From DASUPK01 sp963815045 (GTDB lineage Bacteria > Actinomycetota > Thermoleophilia > Solirubrobacterales > 70-9): 64,000 nt of DNA. The notes beneath the pieces were generated by a model. The model ran no database searches and was not told where the DNA came from. It saw nothing but the letters and a program-made list of their open reading frames with translations. The number at the start of each line of letters is the position of its first letter. The stretch's first letter is position 1. The translations under genes were made by a program, and so were the position numbers. The stretch covers positions 558,001-622,000 of the forward strand of contig CAWFET010000002.1 in NCBI GenBank assembly GCA_963815045.1. The letters are read 5' to 3'. This document shows, one piece after another, positions 8,941 through 17,146 of this stretch.

Positions 8941-9348
8941 ATGGAGGCGGTCCGCTTCGCGTTCCCGGGACCTGAGCGGGACCGGCTGGTGGACGCAGTC
9001 CTGAAGGGACGGAAGACCGCAACCTCGTCACTCCTCGCCGAATGGCTGCTCGATGACCAGGAGCTGCCGGCGGTTGGCGATCGCCGGGAGATGCTCGACT
9101 CGAACGACAGCGCGGTGGCGGTCATCGAGACCACCGCGGTCGACGTCATCCGCCTGGGGGACGCGGACCTTGCCCTGGCTCACGAGGAGGGCGAGGGCTT
9201 CGAGAGCGTGGCCGAGTGGCGCCTAGCCCATGAGCGCTTCTGGGCCGAGGACGTGATGCCCAGGCTGCCCGCGAACCTGGCCGGTCCACTCAATGACGAC
9301 GCCAAGGTCGTCGTCGTGCGGTTCCGGTTGGTGCCGCGCGGCGACTAG
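8941..9348 (+). CDS. ASCH domain protein
   Basis: A 135-residue single-domain ASCH protein, recognised from the N-terminal FPGPERDRLVDAVLKGRKTAT, the DRREMLDSN strand and the C-terminal ESVAEWRLAHERFW segment. ASCH domains have a PUA-like fold and bind RNA or modified nucleosides; some members are amidohydrolases acting on N4-acetylcytidine. The specific role is not established. It starts 9 bp after ctaE and may be read through from the oxidase operon. Its TAG stop lies in the same CTAG as the stop of the convergent c-di-GMP gene. Confidence 0.8.
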   Translation: MEAVRFAFPGPERDRLVDAVLKGRKTATSSLLAEWLLDDQELPAVGDRREMLDSNDSAVAVIETTAVDVIRLGDADLALAHEEGEGFESVAEWRLAHERFWAEDVMPRLPANLAGPLNDDAKVVVVRFRLVPRGD

Positions 9349-11369
9349 CCGGTCAGCGGGGCGGGCACGTCGTCAGTCGCGAGTTGCCCGATCAGCACCT
9401 CGACGAGCTCAGGATCGAATTGCGTGCCGCTGCACCGGCGGAGCTCGGCGATGGCGTCCGCGCGGCTCTTCACATCGCCGTACGGCCGCGGCTCGGTCAT
9501 CGCGTTGTAGGCGTCGCAGATCAGGATGATCCGCGAGCCCAGCGGGATCTCGTCTCCGGATAGACCGTCGGGATAGCCACTCCCGTCCCAGTGCTCGTGG
9601 CTGGAGCGCACGAGCTTTGCCACCTCGCTCATCGCCGGAGCCGCCTCGAGCACCCGCTGCCCGATCACCGTGTGCTTGTGCATGAGCTCCCACTCCTCCG
9701 CGCTGAGCGGCCCGGTCTTGTGGAGGACCGAATCCGGGATCGCCATCTTCCCGATGTCGTGGAGCTCCGCCGCTCGGACCAGGACGTCGCGCTCCTCGCT
9801 CTCGAACTCGAGATCGCGCGCCATCAACGCCGCCAGCCGCGCGACACCATGGAGATGCACGTCCAGCGTCGGCTCCCGCTCGCGCAGCACGCCGAGCAGG
9901 ACGCCCCTGGTCTGGCTGATCGCCGAATCGGCTCTGCGGCCCTTCTGCGCGTACATGCGCCGGTCGGCGATCCTGAGGGCCTCCGTCGCGTCCTGGGCCT
10001 CGCTCGGGATCCGGACCATCCCCCAGGACGCCGTGATCGAGAATCCCTCGCCCCGGTCGGTGAGAGCCGACTGAGCCGCATGGGCGATCGCGTCCGCCTT
10101 CAGGCTGTTGGTGAAGGCCAGGACGCAGAACTCATCACCGCCGAGCCGGTAGGCGGCCCCGTGCGGCTCCAGCGCGGCCGAGAGCTGGATGCCCAGGCGC
10201 CTGAGCAGCGCATCGCCCGCGGGGTGGCCGAAGCTGTCGTTGTAGGCCTTGAAGCCGTCCAGGTCGAACATGACCAGGATCCGCTCGGATTCGTCCGCCG
10301 ACGCGAGGGACGTCTTCAGCGCCGCCATCAGGCTCCGCCGGTTGCCGAGGCCCGTGAGCTCGTCCGTGGTCGCCTCCAGCCTGGTGGCCTCAATCATCCG
10401 CGTGTTCTGCGCGAAGGTGATCGCCAGCCGCACCAGGACAGCCGCCAGCGATGCGGCGCCGAGCACCACAGCGATCAGGCCGACCGAGGTGAAGCTCGCG
10501 ACGACGAGCAGCGCGATGACGGCGGTGGCCAGCGCGACCGGGATGACGATGCTGCGTCGCGGGGGTCCCTCGGGGGCCGCGGTCGCGGGTGCACGGATCC
10601 AGGCCGCGGTGCCCAGCAGCAGGAAGGCCAGCGGCCAGCCGATGCTCGCGATGTCGAGCGCCTCGGTCGCCTGCCCGCCGACCCAGAGGTAGATGACGTC
10701 GGAGATCCCGAAGAGCAGCAGAGCGGCGGCGATCAGTCGCCAGGTGCCGCCCGTTCGCCATCCCGACACGGCGAAGCTCGCGGCGATCATTCCGAGCAGC
10801 ACCAGGTCCATGCAGGGGTAGGCCAGGTTGACGGCGACGCCGAAGGCGGTGCCGCCGAGGGCGTCGAGAACCGGCGGGAAGATCAGTGCCGCGGCGATCG
10901 CGGCGACGGCGAGGGCGCCGATCAGGGCGTCGACCCAGGCGAGCGGCTCGGCGCTCGCAACCCGGGAGCGCAGCAGGAGGGCGAAGGCGACGAAGATCAG
11001 CGGGTACATCGCCAGGAAGAGGGCGTCCGACGGGGACGGGAACGGAGCGGGGTCGGCGTAGTAGAGGACCACGGAGTAGTAGGTCTGGCCGAGCCCGAAG
11101 GACAGAAGTCCGGCGCCGAGGAGCAACCAGGACAGCCGCTCCTCCCGAAGGGCGGCGACGCGGGCCAGGACGAGGGCGGCGGCCCCGAGGAGGATCGCGT
11201 CGTAGACCCAGCGCCCGAACGCGTCCTGCAGTTCGCCATCGCCCAGCGGGCGGAAGGTGACGACGGCATACGCAGCCAGCGCGACGAAAAGCAGGCCGAG
11301 CGCGATTGCCGCCGACCTGCGTCCCCCCGTGTCCCGGCTCACGGGTCGATCTTTCATTTGCTCTTCCAT
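9345..11369 (-). CDS. Membrane GGDEF / HD-GYP c-di-GMP protein
   Basis: A 674-residue bifunctional second-messenger protein. Residues about 20-320 form roughly nine membrane helices, a sensor-like region. The GGDEF domain (about 330-480) has an intact RLGGDEF site at 410-414, so diguanylate cyclase activity is likely. The HD-GYP domain (about 485-665) has the HD pair at 537-538 (ELHDIGKMAIPD), HEHWDGSGYP at 591-600 and DAYNAM, so c-di-GMP phosphodiesterase activity is also likely. The in-frame ATG at 11357 has a better ribosome site (GGAAGAG) than the one at 11369. Divergent from the small membrane protein at 11455. Confidence 0.92.
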   Translation of the reverse strand: MEEQMKDRPVSRDTGGRRSAAIALGLLFVALAAYAVVTFRPLGDGELQDAFGRWVYDAILLGAAALVLARVAALREERLSWLLLGAGLLSFGLGQTYYSVVLYYADPAPFPSPSDALFLAMYPLIFVAFALLLRSRVASAEPLAWVDALIGALAVAAIAAALIFPPVLDALGGTAFGVAVNLAYPCMDLVLLGMIAASFAVSGWRTGGTWRLIAAALLLFGISDVIYLWVGGQATEALDIASIGWPLAFLLLGTAAWIRAPATAAPEGPPRRSIVIPVALATAVIALLVVASFTSVGLIAVVLGAASLAAVLVRLAITFAQNTRMIEATRLEATTDELTGLGNRRSLMAALKTSLASADESERILVMFDLDGFKAYNDSFGHPAGDALLRRLGIQLSAALEPHGAAYRLGGDEFCVLAFTNSLKADAIAHAAQSALTDRGEGFSITASWGMVRIPSEAQDATEALRIADRRMYAQKGRRADSAISQTRGVLLGVLREREPTLDVHLHGVARLAALMARDLEFESEERDVLVRAAELHDIGKMAIPDSVLHKTGPLSAEEWELMHKHTVIGQRVLEAAPAMSEVAKLVRSSHEHWDGSGYPDGLSGDEIPLGSRIILICDAYNAMTEPRPYGDVKSRADAIAELRRCSGTQFDPELVEVLIGQLATDDVPAPLTG

Positions 11370-11454
11370 CGACGGCCCCGGCGACGGGCTTTATGCGAAA
11401 AATCGATGACTCCGCCGGCAGCACGAAATCGACCAGCTTGGGAAGATCGCGGAC

Positions 11455-11688
11455 ATGAGCGACGCCTCCACCCGGCCACCTCGCAACCCACTGCGAAACG
11501 AAGCGGACATGTTCCGCGTGCTGATCATGTTCGGCGTCGCGGCCGCGGTCGTCATCGCTGTGGCGCTCCTGATCGGCTCACTCGCAGGAGCGATCGTCGG
11601 GGCGATTCTCGTCGCCATCGGCCTCTGGCGGACCTGGCAGCTGATCGGGGACTGGCGCCGCTACGACGCCGACGGCGACGAGCGCTAG
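11455..11688 (+). CDS. Small two-helix membrane protein
   Basis: A 77-residue protein with a hydrophobic hairpin (about residues 20-60: MFRVLIMFGVAAAVVIAVAL, then Gly/Ala-rich residues) and a charged C-terminus (WRRYDADGDER). No family recognised. It is convergent with the diheme cytochrome c; the two stop codons abut (TAG at 11686-11688 on plus, TAG at 11691-11689 on minus). The separate 83-bp upstream region suggests its own promoter. Confidence 0.6.
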   Translation: MSDASTRPPRNPLRNEADMFRVLIMFGVAAAVVIAVALLIGSLAGAIVGAILVAIGLWRTWQLIGDWRRYDADGDER

Positions 11689-12372
11689 CTACTTGCCGCC
11701 GTTGGTCGCCTGCTGGAGGTACTTGGCGAGCGCCGTGAGCTGATCCGGGGTGAGGGTCTGGCCGAAGTTCTGGGGCATCACGTTCGGCTGGTAGCCGGGA
11801 GCGATCACGGCATTCGGGTCGCTGATCGACTGGGAGATCTGCTGGACGCTCATGCCCTTCAGGACCTCGTCGAGGTTCGGCCCCGTGGTGCCGGTGGTGC
11901 CGGCCTGGGCGAGCGTGTGGCAGCCGCCGCAATTGGTGGCGAAGAACTGCGGTGGGGCGAAGACCGGTGCCTGGATGCCGGGCACGCCCGCGACGCTCGC
12001 GACGTACGCGGAGACGTCGTTCAGGTCGTCGCCCTCGACGAGCTTCGGAGGCATGTACACGTCCGTCTGCTGGACGGCGGCCGGGCGGGGGTTCTCGACC
12101 TGTGCCTTCACGACACCCTGGATCGTGTCGTCATCCATGCCGTTGGCCCGCGCCTGCTTGAAGGCGTAGTCGAGGTTGGGGCCGATGTCGCCGTTGGTCC
12201 CGGCGCCGGTCAGCGTGTGGCAGCTCCCGCACTTCTGCGTGAAGAGCTGCTGCCCCTTGTCGAGGTTCGCCTTGGGGCCGAGGTCGCAGCCGGTCAGCCC
12301 CACGACGGCGGTCGCGGCGGCGATGGTTGCGATCAGCCAGATCGCGCGTCCCTTGTGCCTGAGGTCCTGCAT
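11689..12372 (-). CDS. Diheme cytochrome c lipoprotein
   Basis: A 227-residue membrane-anchored electron carrier. It has a lipoprotein signal with lipobox VVGLTGC (Cys29) and two cytochrome c domains: CGSCH at 48-52 with probable axial Met107 (VYMPPK), and CGGCH at 148-152 with probable axial Met199 (NVMPQNF). The spacing suggests duplication of one class I domain. It probably passes electrons from a quinol-oxidising complex to the CuA site of the aa3 oxidase at 4.6-8.9 kb, whose subunit II lacks a fused cytochrome c. That pairing is inference from content; no bc1 genes are in the window. Confidence 0.9.
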   Translation of the reverse strand: MQDLRHKGRAIWLIATIAAATAVVGLTGCDLGPKANLDKGQQLFTQKCGSCHTLTGAGTNGDIGPNLDYAFKQARANGMDDDTIQGVVKAQVENPRPAAVQQTDVYMPPKLVEGDDLNDVSAYVASVAGVPGIQAPVFAPPQFFATNCGGCHTLAQAGTTGTTGPNLDEVLKGMSVQQISQSISDPNAVIAPGYQPNVMPQNFGQTLTPDQLTALAKYLQQATNGGK

Positions 12373-12497
12373 CGGGCGCGGGAATCCTATCTGGCGAGGC
12401 CGACCGGCCTACCCGTGCCCAGGCGTGGGATAAGCTTGCGCCGAACGGCACTAAGCGGCCGTTGTGGCCGCGACCTGATGGCTAAGCCGAAAGGAGC

Positions 12498-12905
12498 ATG
12501 GGCGTGGAGGTTCGCGAGGGCATGTCGAGTGTGGTCCTGGCGGTCGGCCCCGGCCACACGCTGAGGGAGACCGCGACGAAGATGACGGAGAAGGGCACCG
12601 GCGCCGCCCTGGTGTTCGACGACGAATCCCCGGCCCCGCGGATCATCACGGAGCGAGACATCCTCAACGCGGTCGGCACGGGCAAGGACCCCGATGCCGA
12701 GAAGGTCGCCGATCACATGTCGGAGAGCGTCATCTCCGCCGAGCCCACCTGGAGCCTCGAGCAGGCCGCCGAGGAGATGGTGCAGCGCGGCATCCGCCAC
12801 CTCGTGGTCGTGGACCGCGGAGAGCTGGTCGGGGTCCTCTCGATGCGGGACATCGTGCGCTGCTGGACGCAGGTCGGAGCGACCGCGTCGATGTCGCCTC
12901 CGTAG
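12498..12905 (+). CDS. CBS-pair domain protein
   Basis: A 135-residue protein made of one CBS pair (Bateman module): repeat 1 about residues 8-63 (GHTLRETATKM, then IITERDILNAV) and repeat 2 about 72-127 (WSLEQAAEEM, then LVGVLSMRDIVR). Such stand-alone proteins bind adenine nucleotides and sense energy state. AGGAG at 12491-12495 supports the ATG at 12498. It sits alone between divergent and co-directional neighbours with no fused effector domain, so its target is unknown. Confidence 0.88.
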   Translation: MGVEVREGMSSVVLAVGPGHTLRETATKMTEKGTGAALVFDDESPAPRIITERDILNAVGTGKDPDAEKVADHMSESVISAEPTWSLEQAAEEMVQRGIRHLVVVDRGELVGVLSMRDIVRCWTQVGATASMSPP

Positions 12906-13010
12906 CCACCACCCACCTCGTTCGCCCGGTTCGGGTATAGGCTGCGTGCGGGGCAACACCGCGCCGGACCGTGGTCCGCGGAGCCGGCCCGGAGACTGAA
13001 GGGAAAACAA

Positions 13011-14603
13011 ATGGCGGTACGCCGGGAATTGCGCTTCTTGCCCGCACTGCTTCTCCTTCCGCTCACCCTCGCCGTGCTCGTCTTGGCGCCGGCCTCCGCG
13101 TCGGCCCACAAGCGCGTCCTGCGGGTGGGCACCTACAAGGGGATCAAGGGCAAGTTCAAGACGATCCAGGCTGCCGTCAACAAGGCGAGGCCCGGCGATT
13201 GGATCCTCGTCGGCCCCGGCGACTACCACGAGCGCTACGACCAGGTCACCGGCCCGGCCAAAGAGGGCGCGCCACCGCCTGCCGGCGTTCTGATCACCAA
13301 GAAGGGACTGCACCTCCGTGGGATGAGCCGCAAGAAGGTGATCGTCGACGGCACCATGCCGCACAAGGGCAAGCACTGCAGCTCCGACCCGGCGGTCCAG
13401 GACTTCGGCGTCAACACGCCCGACGGGCCCCAGGGCCGCAACGGAATCGTCGTCTTCAAGGCGAACCACACGCGGATCGACAACCTCACCGTCTGCAACT
13501 TCCTGGTGGGGAGCAGCGGACAGGGCAACGAGATCTGGTGGAACGGCGGTGACGGCTCCGGTCAGATCGGGATGGGCCCGTTCAAGGGCTCCTACCTCAG
13601 CACCACGTCGAGCTACTACGGCGGCGACGACACGGCGGCCTCGTACGGCCTGTTCACCAGCAACGACAGCGGCAGCGGGAAGCTGTTCCAGACCTACGCC
13701 AGCAACTTCAGCGACTCCGGCTACTACATCGGCGCCTGTCAGCAGGTCTGCAACCAGGTTCTGGACCACGCCTGGTCGGAGTACAGCGCGCTCGGCTACT
13801 CGGGGACGAACTCGGGGGGCTGGCTCATCGTCAAGAACTCGGAGTTCGACAACAACCAGGACGGGTTCGATACCAACAGCCAGAACAACGACGACGCGCC
13901 CTCACCCCAGAACGGCGCCTGCCCGGGCAGCGGCACCAGCTCGATCACGCACACCGGCTCGTGCTGGGTCCTGATGAACAACTACATCCACGACAACAAC
14001 AATCCGAACGTCCCGCGGGTCGGGGCGGCCGGCGCTGCGCCGGTCGGCACCGGGGTGTCGATCTCGGGCGGCCGCAACGACACGGTCATGAAGAACCGCT
14101 TCGTCAACAACGGATCGTGGGGACTCCTCATCCTTCCGTACCCGGATGCCGATACCCCTCCGCCGGTCGCGCACTGCGAGGGCGGGATCGAGACGGGTGG
14201 TCCGTTCGGATGCCTCTACGACGACTGGGGCAATGCGGCGAAGAACAACACCTTCAAGGGGAACGGCTCCTTCGGCAACGCGACCAACGGAGACATCGGC
14301 CAGATCACGTTCACGGACGGGAACCCGGTCAACTGCTACTCGGGGAACTCCTTGCCGGACGGCACCTCACCCGCCAACCTCCAGTCGACTCAGCCGGCGT
14401 GCGGGCCGACGGCGCCGGCCAACCCGAACGGTGACCTGGTGACCCAGGTCGAGTGCGCGGCGATGCTGTTCGGGACGCCCTGCGGCCCCAACGACCACTA
14501 CCCGCGCCGGCAGTCGGTCGTCATGCACAAGCTTCCGAACAAGAAGCTCAAGAACATGCCGCACCCGTGCAAGGGCGTGCCGCGGAACCCCTGGTGCGGG
14601 TAG
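13011..14603 (+). CDS. Secreted right-handed beta-helix protein
   Basis: A 530-residue exported protein. The signal peptide (about 1-32) ends near ASASAHK. A pectate-lyase-like parallel beta-helix follows, opening with FKTIQAAVNKARPGDWILV, the usual first rung, with many Asn-rich turns (NNYIHDNNNPN, NTFKGNGSFGN). Cys residues are frequent, as expected for an extracellular protein. No lyase or hydrolase catalytic residues can be assigned. It is a paralogue of the 655-residue protein at 53222-55189: both share a LGYSGT segment, an APVGTG/VPVGTG segment and a similar rung order. Possible roles are polysaccharide binding or cleavage. Confidence 0.85.
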   Translation: MAVRRELRFLPALLLLPLTLAVLVLAPASASAHKRVLRVGTYKGIKGKFKTIQAAVNKARPGDWILVGPGDYHERYDQVTGPAKEGAPPPAGVLITKKGLHLRGMSRKKVIVDGTMPHKGKHCSSDPAVQDFGVNTPDGPQGRNGIVVFKANHTRIDNLTVCNFLVGSSGQGNEIWWNGGDGSGQIGMGPFKGSYLSTTSSYYGGDDTAASYGLFTSNDSGSGKLFQTYASNFSDSGYYIGACQQVCNQVLDHAWSEYSALGYSGTNSGGWLIVKNSEFDNNQDGFDTNSQNNDDAPSPQNGACPGSGTSSITHTGSCWVLMNNYIHDNNNPNVPRVGAAGAAPVGTGVSISGGRNDTVMKNRFVNNGSWGLLILPYPDADTPPPVAHCEGGIETGGPFGCLYDDWGNAAKNNTFKGNGSFGNATNGDIGQITFTDGNPVNCYSGNSLPDGTSPANLQSTQPACGPTAPANPNGDLVTQVECAAMLFGTPCGPNDHYPRRQSVVMHKLPNKKLKNMPHPCKGVPRNPWCG

Positions 14604-14613
14604 GAGCCGGGCT

Positions 14614-14877
14614 CTAGTCGGAGGGCGGCCTGGTGGCCGCCAGCGGAATCGGCGCGGTATCCGTCCGCTGCCGGTTCGGCATCCGCGCGATCTCCCCGCG
14701 GTTGGCCCGCAGCCAGCCGATCAGCGAGAAGAGCGCGATCACGCCGCCGATCACCGAGTAGGGCCACCATGCGTAGAGGCCCACCACGACTGCGGCGAAG
14801 CCGAACGCGAAGAGCGCCGGGAGGACGCTCGGGCGCGGCAGGTAGATGACCTCTGTCGGCTTCTCGGGCTGGCTCAT
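14614..14877 (-). CDS. Small two-helix membrane protein of the oxidase-assembly operon
   Basis: An 87-residue protein with two helices (about residues 20-38 and 41-56) and a basic, Pro-rich C-terminal tail. It is the last gene of the minus-strand operon that starts with the ligand-free oxidase-like pair and includes ctaA and ctaB; its ATG overlaps the stop of the 36-residue gene by 4 nt (ATGA). The size recalls small accessory or subunit IV-like proteins of oxidases, but I see no family signature, so that is inference from position. Confidence 0.6.
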   Translation of the reverse strand: MSQPEKPTEVIYLPRPSVLPALFAFGFAAVVVGLYAWWPYSVIGGVIALFSLIGWLRANRGEIARMPNRQRTDTAPIPLAATRPPSD

Positions 14878-14984
14878 CGCAGATAGAGGATGGCGACGTA
14901 GAAGGCCAGTGCGAAGACCAGCAGCGCGAGGGACCCGGCGACCATGCCCGCCCGGATGTTCGCTCGTGAGCGTTCGCGATCCAT
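14874..14984 (-). CDS. 36-residue single-helix membrane protein (CoxF-like by position)
   Basis: A very short gene found by reading the minus strand. It starts with ATG at 14984 (MDRERSRANIRAGMVAG), runs through one hydrophobic helix (about residues 13-34) and stops at 14874, overlapping the next gene's ATG. The charged N-terminal dozen residues followed by one helix resemble CoxF-type accessory proteins, which are encoded just after ctaB in other bacteria. Position after ctaB and the ATGA coupling support it as real; sequence similarity alone would not. Confidence 0.55.
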   Translation of the reverse strand: MDRERSRANIRAGMVAGSLALLVFALAFYVAILYLR

Positions 14985-15004
14985 GGGCGGGAACACTATC
15001 CAGT

Positions 15005-15061
15005 CCGGCTTCGCCATAAAGCCGCGGCCACGGGCCGGCTTCGCCATAAAGCCGCGGCCAC
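15005..15061. repeat. Two tandem copies of a 27-bp hairpin-forming repeat after ctaB
   Basis: Two identical 27-bp units (15005-15031 and 15035-15061) with a 30-bp period. Each contains GGCTTCGCCATAAAGCC, a dyad with GGCTT and AAGCC arms. This resembles the GCTTT-N6-AAAGC repeats at 41 and 57-60 kb. A further related stretch (15080-15115, with CTTCGCTCCAAAGTGGAGC) runs up to the ctaB stop. It separates ctaB from the 36-residue gene and could act as a processing or termination element within the operon. Confidence 0.75.
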
Positions 15062-15130
15062 AGGCGGCCGCCCCACGTAAGTCGCTACGGGCTTCGCCCT
15101 TCGCTCCAAAGTGGAGCGGTCTGGTGGCCG

Positions 15131-16105
15131 CTACAGCGCCCGGTCGAGCGCCATCGCCACGAAGAGCAGCGCCAGGTAGGCGAGGGAGCTCAGGTAGAGC
15201 CGGCGCGCCGCCGGGCGAGACGGATTCGCGAGCAGCGCAAGAGCCAGGCCGATGAATCCGGCGCCGAGCACCAGCGCTGCGATCAGGTACGCGGTGCCGA
15301 ACAGCCCCGTGATCACGGGGCCGATCGTGATGGCGACCAGCAGCAGCGCGTAGTAGACGATCTGGTGGCGCGTGGTCGTCTCCCCGCGGACCACGGGCAG
15401 CATCGGCACGCCGGTGCGGGCATAGTCGTCCGAGATCAGCAGGGAGAGGGCCCAGAAGTGCGGTGGGGTCCAGAAGAAGACGATGGCGAATGGCCAGAGC
15501 GCGTCGAGGGTGAGCCCTCCGGTGGCGGCGGCCCAGCCGACGAGAGGGGGCATCGCGCCGGCGGCGCCGCCCAGCACGATGTTCTGCGGCGTGCGCGGCT
15601 TCAGCCAGAGCGTGTAGACGAAGACGTAGCCGAGCAGGCCGGCGGCCGCCAGGGCCGCTGTCAGGGCGTTCACGGTGATCCAGAGCTGGGCCACGGCGAC
15701 GACGCCGAGGGTGGTGCCGAAGATCAGGCCTCGCGCGGGCTCGATCCGGCCGCTGGCCAGCGGCCGGCCCTTGGTCCGGGCCATCCGCGCGTCGCGCTCG
15801 CGCTCGATGTACTGGTTGATCGCTCCGGCGCCGCCCGCGGCCAGATAGCCGCCCAGGCAGGTCCAGAGGATGGTGGAGAGGGCGGGGCCGCCCGGATCGG
15901 CGACGAACATCGTGGCCACGCAGGTGAGCAGGAGCAGGGAGATGATCCGCGGCTTGGTGAGCGTGACGTAGTCGTTCGCCGTCTCGATGGCGGCCCGCAT
16001 CGTCCTCGCGCGGGCGTCGCCGGGAGTGACCGAGACCTGCTCGCCGCCGGGGCGCTGCGCGGGTCGCGCGACGCGGTCGGGGCCGGTGCCGAGGTGCACG
16101 CTCAT
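15131..16105 (-). CDS. ctaB: Protoheme IX farnesyltransferase (heme O synthase)
   Basis: A 324-residue polytopic UbiA-family prenyltransferase that adds a farnesyl group to heme b to make heme O. The prenyl-diphosphate site is clear: INQYIERERDARMARTKGRP, with the Asp-rich loop, around residue 100. About nine helices follow, including FFWTPPHFWALSL with its conserved HFW. The start overlaps the ctaA stop by 4 nt. The first about 35 residues are hydrophilic and not conserved in the family, so MRAAIETANDYVTLTKPRI could be an alternative start. Supplies heme for the aa3 oxidase. Confidence 0.95.
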   Translation of the reverse strand: MSVHLGTGPDRVARPAQRPGGEQVSVTPGDARARTMRAAIETANDYVTLTKPRIISLLLLTCVATMFVADPGGPALSTILWTCLGGYLAAGGAGAINQYIERERDARMARTKGRPLASGRIEPARGLIFGTTLGVVAVAQLWITVNALTAALAAAGLLGYVFVYTLWLKPRTPQNIVLGGAAGAMPPLVGWAAATGGLTLDALWPFAIVFFWTPPHFWALSLLISDDYARTGVPMLPVVRGETTTRHQIVYYALLLVAITIGPVITGLFGTAYLIAALVLGAGFIGLALALLANPSRPAARRLYLSSLAYLALLFVAMALDRAL

Positions 16106-17142
16106 ACGGCGGCCGCCGACGCCTCAGCCCGCGGAGCTCTCTCAGGCCGTGCGTCCTCGCTGGGAAGCCAGGCGAGCTTGTAGGCGATCGAGATCACCGT
16201 GGCCCAGAGCAGCGTGCCCGTTGCCAGGTGGGCGACGATCAACGGCCCGTGCTCGCCGAGCCAGACGTTGAGCGCGCCCAGCGTGAACTGGCAGAGGAGC
16301 AGGATCGCGGCCAGCAGCAGGAGCCGGTCGCGCGAGCCCCGTGCGAAGGCGACAGACAGCAGGACGATGACCGCGATCGTCGCCAGGTAGACGAACACGC
16401 GGTGGGTGAGGTGGATGTCGGTCAGCCGGTTGTTCCCGAACGGCAGGAACTTCCCGGACCCGCACTCGGGGAACATCTTGCCGCAGGCCAGATGAGCCCC
16501 GGCGATGTTGGGCCCCACGTCGTTGACGCCCTCCTCCTCGGTGCCGGCCATATAGCCGCCGGCGACAATCGCGCAGAGGAGCAGGACGGCGGCGGTTCCC
16601 GCGAAGGGCTTGAGCCCACGGACCGGTGGCCTGGCCGCGCCGGCCTCGACGGCGGCGTCGGAGCGGGCCTTGAAGCTCAGCCAGAGCAGCAGGCCGAGCA
16701 AGATCATCGCGGTGCCGAGGTGGGCCGCCACCAGCTCCTCGGCGAGGCTGTGCTCAACGGTGAGGCCGCCCAGCCCGGCTTGGATCAGGACGAGCACGCC
16801 GGCGATCAGCGAGCCGCGAAAGGCCCAGTTGTGGCCGTCCCGGAGCCCCTTGTAGGCACGCCAGCAGAGGAACCCGATCAGGATCACCACGATGGTCGCC
16901 AGCAGCCTGTGAGAGAACTCGATCACGCGGTTCTCGTTGCCCACGAATGGGATGACCTGGCCGCCGCAGAGGGGCCAGCCCTTGGTGCCGCTGCCGCCGG
17001 GGCCGCAGCCCAGGCCGGATTGGCTCACGCGGACGATTCCGCCGACGACGATCAGCAGAAAGGTGACAACAGCGGTGAGGTCTGCCAGGCGGCGAAACCG
17101 GCGGAGCTCGTCCCCGCCGCCCCCGGCAACGGGTCCGGCCAT
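16102..17142 (-). CDS. ctaA: Heme A synthase
   Basis: A 346-residue eight-helix membrane protein that oxidises the heme O methyl group to give heme A. Heme-binding histidines appear in the expected paired pattern: EFSHRLLA, AAHLGTA, LTHRVF and AHLATG. Paired Cys residues in the loops (LGCGPGG and WPLCGG; HLACGKMFPECG) match the disulfide-forming Cys of Gram-positive CtaA. It sits between the oxidase-like subunit I gene (4-nt gap) and ctaB (4-nt overlap). It serves the aa3 oxidase at 4.6-8.9 kb; its upstream partners cannot bind heme. Confidence 0.95.
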   Translation of the reverse strand: MAGPVAGGGGDELRRFRRLADLTAVVTFLLIVVGGIVRVSQSGLGCGPGGSGTKGWPLCGGQVIPFVGNENRVIEFSHRLLATIVVILIGFLCWRAYKGLRDGHNWAFRGSLIAGVLVLIQAGLGGLTVEHSLAEELVAAHLGTAMILLGLLLWLSFKARSDAAVEAGAARPPVRGLKPFAGTAAVLLLCAIVAGGYMAGTEEEGVNDVGPNIAGAHLACGKMFPECGSGKFLPFGNNRLTDIHLTHRVFVYLATIAVIVLLSVAFARGSRDRLLLLAAILLLCQFTLGALNVWLGEHGPLIVAHLATGTLLWATVISIAYKLAWLPSEDARPERAPRAEASAAAV

Positions 17143-17146
17143 GGCG

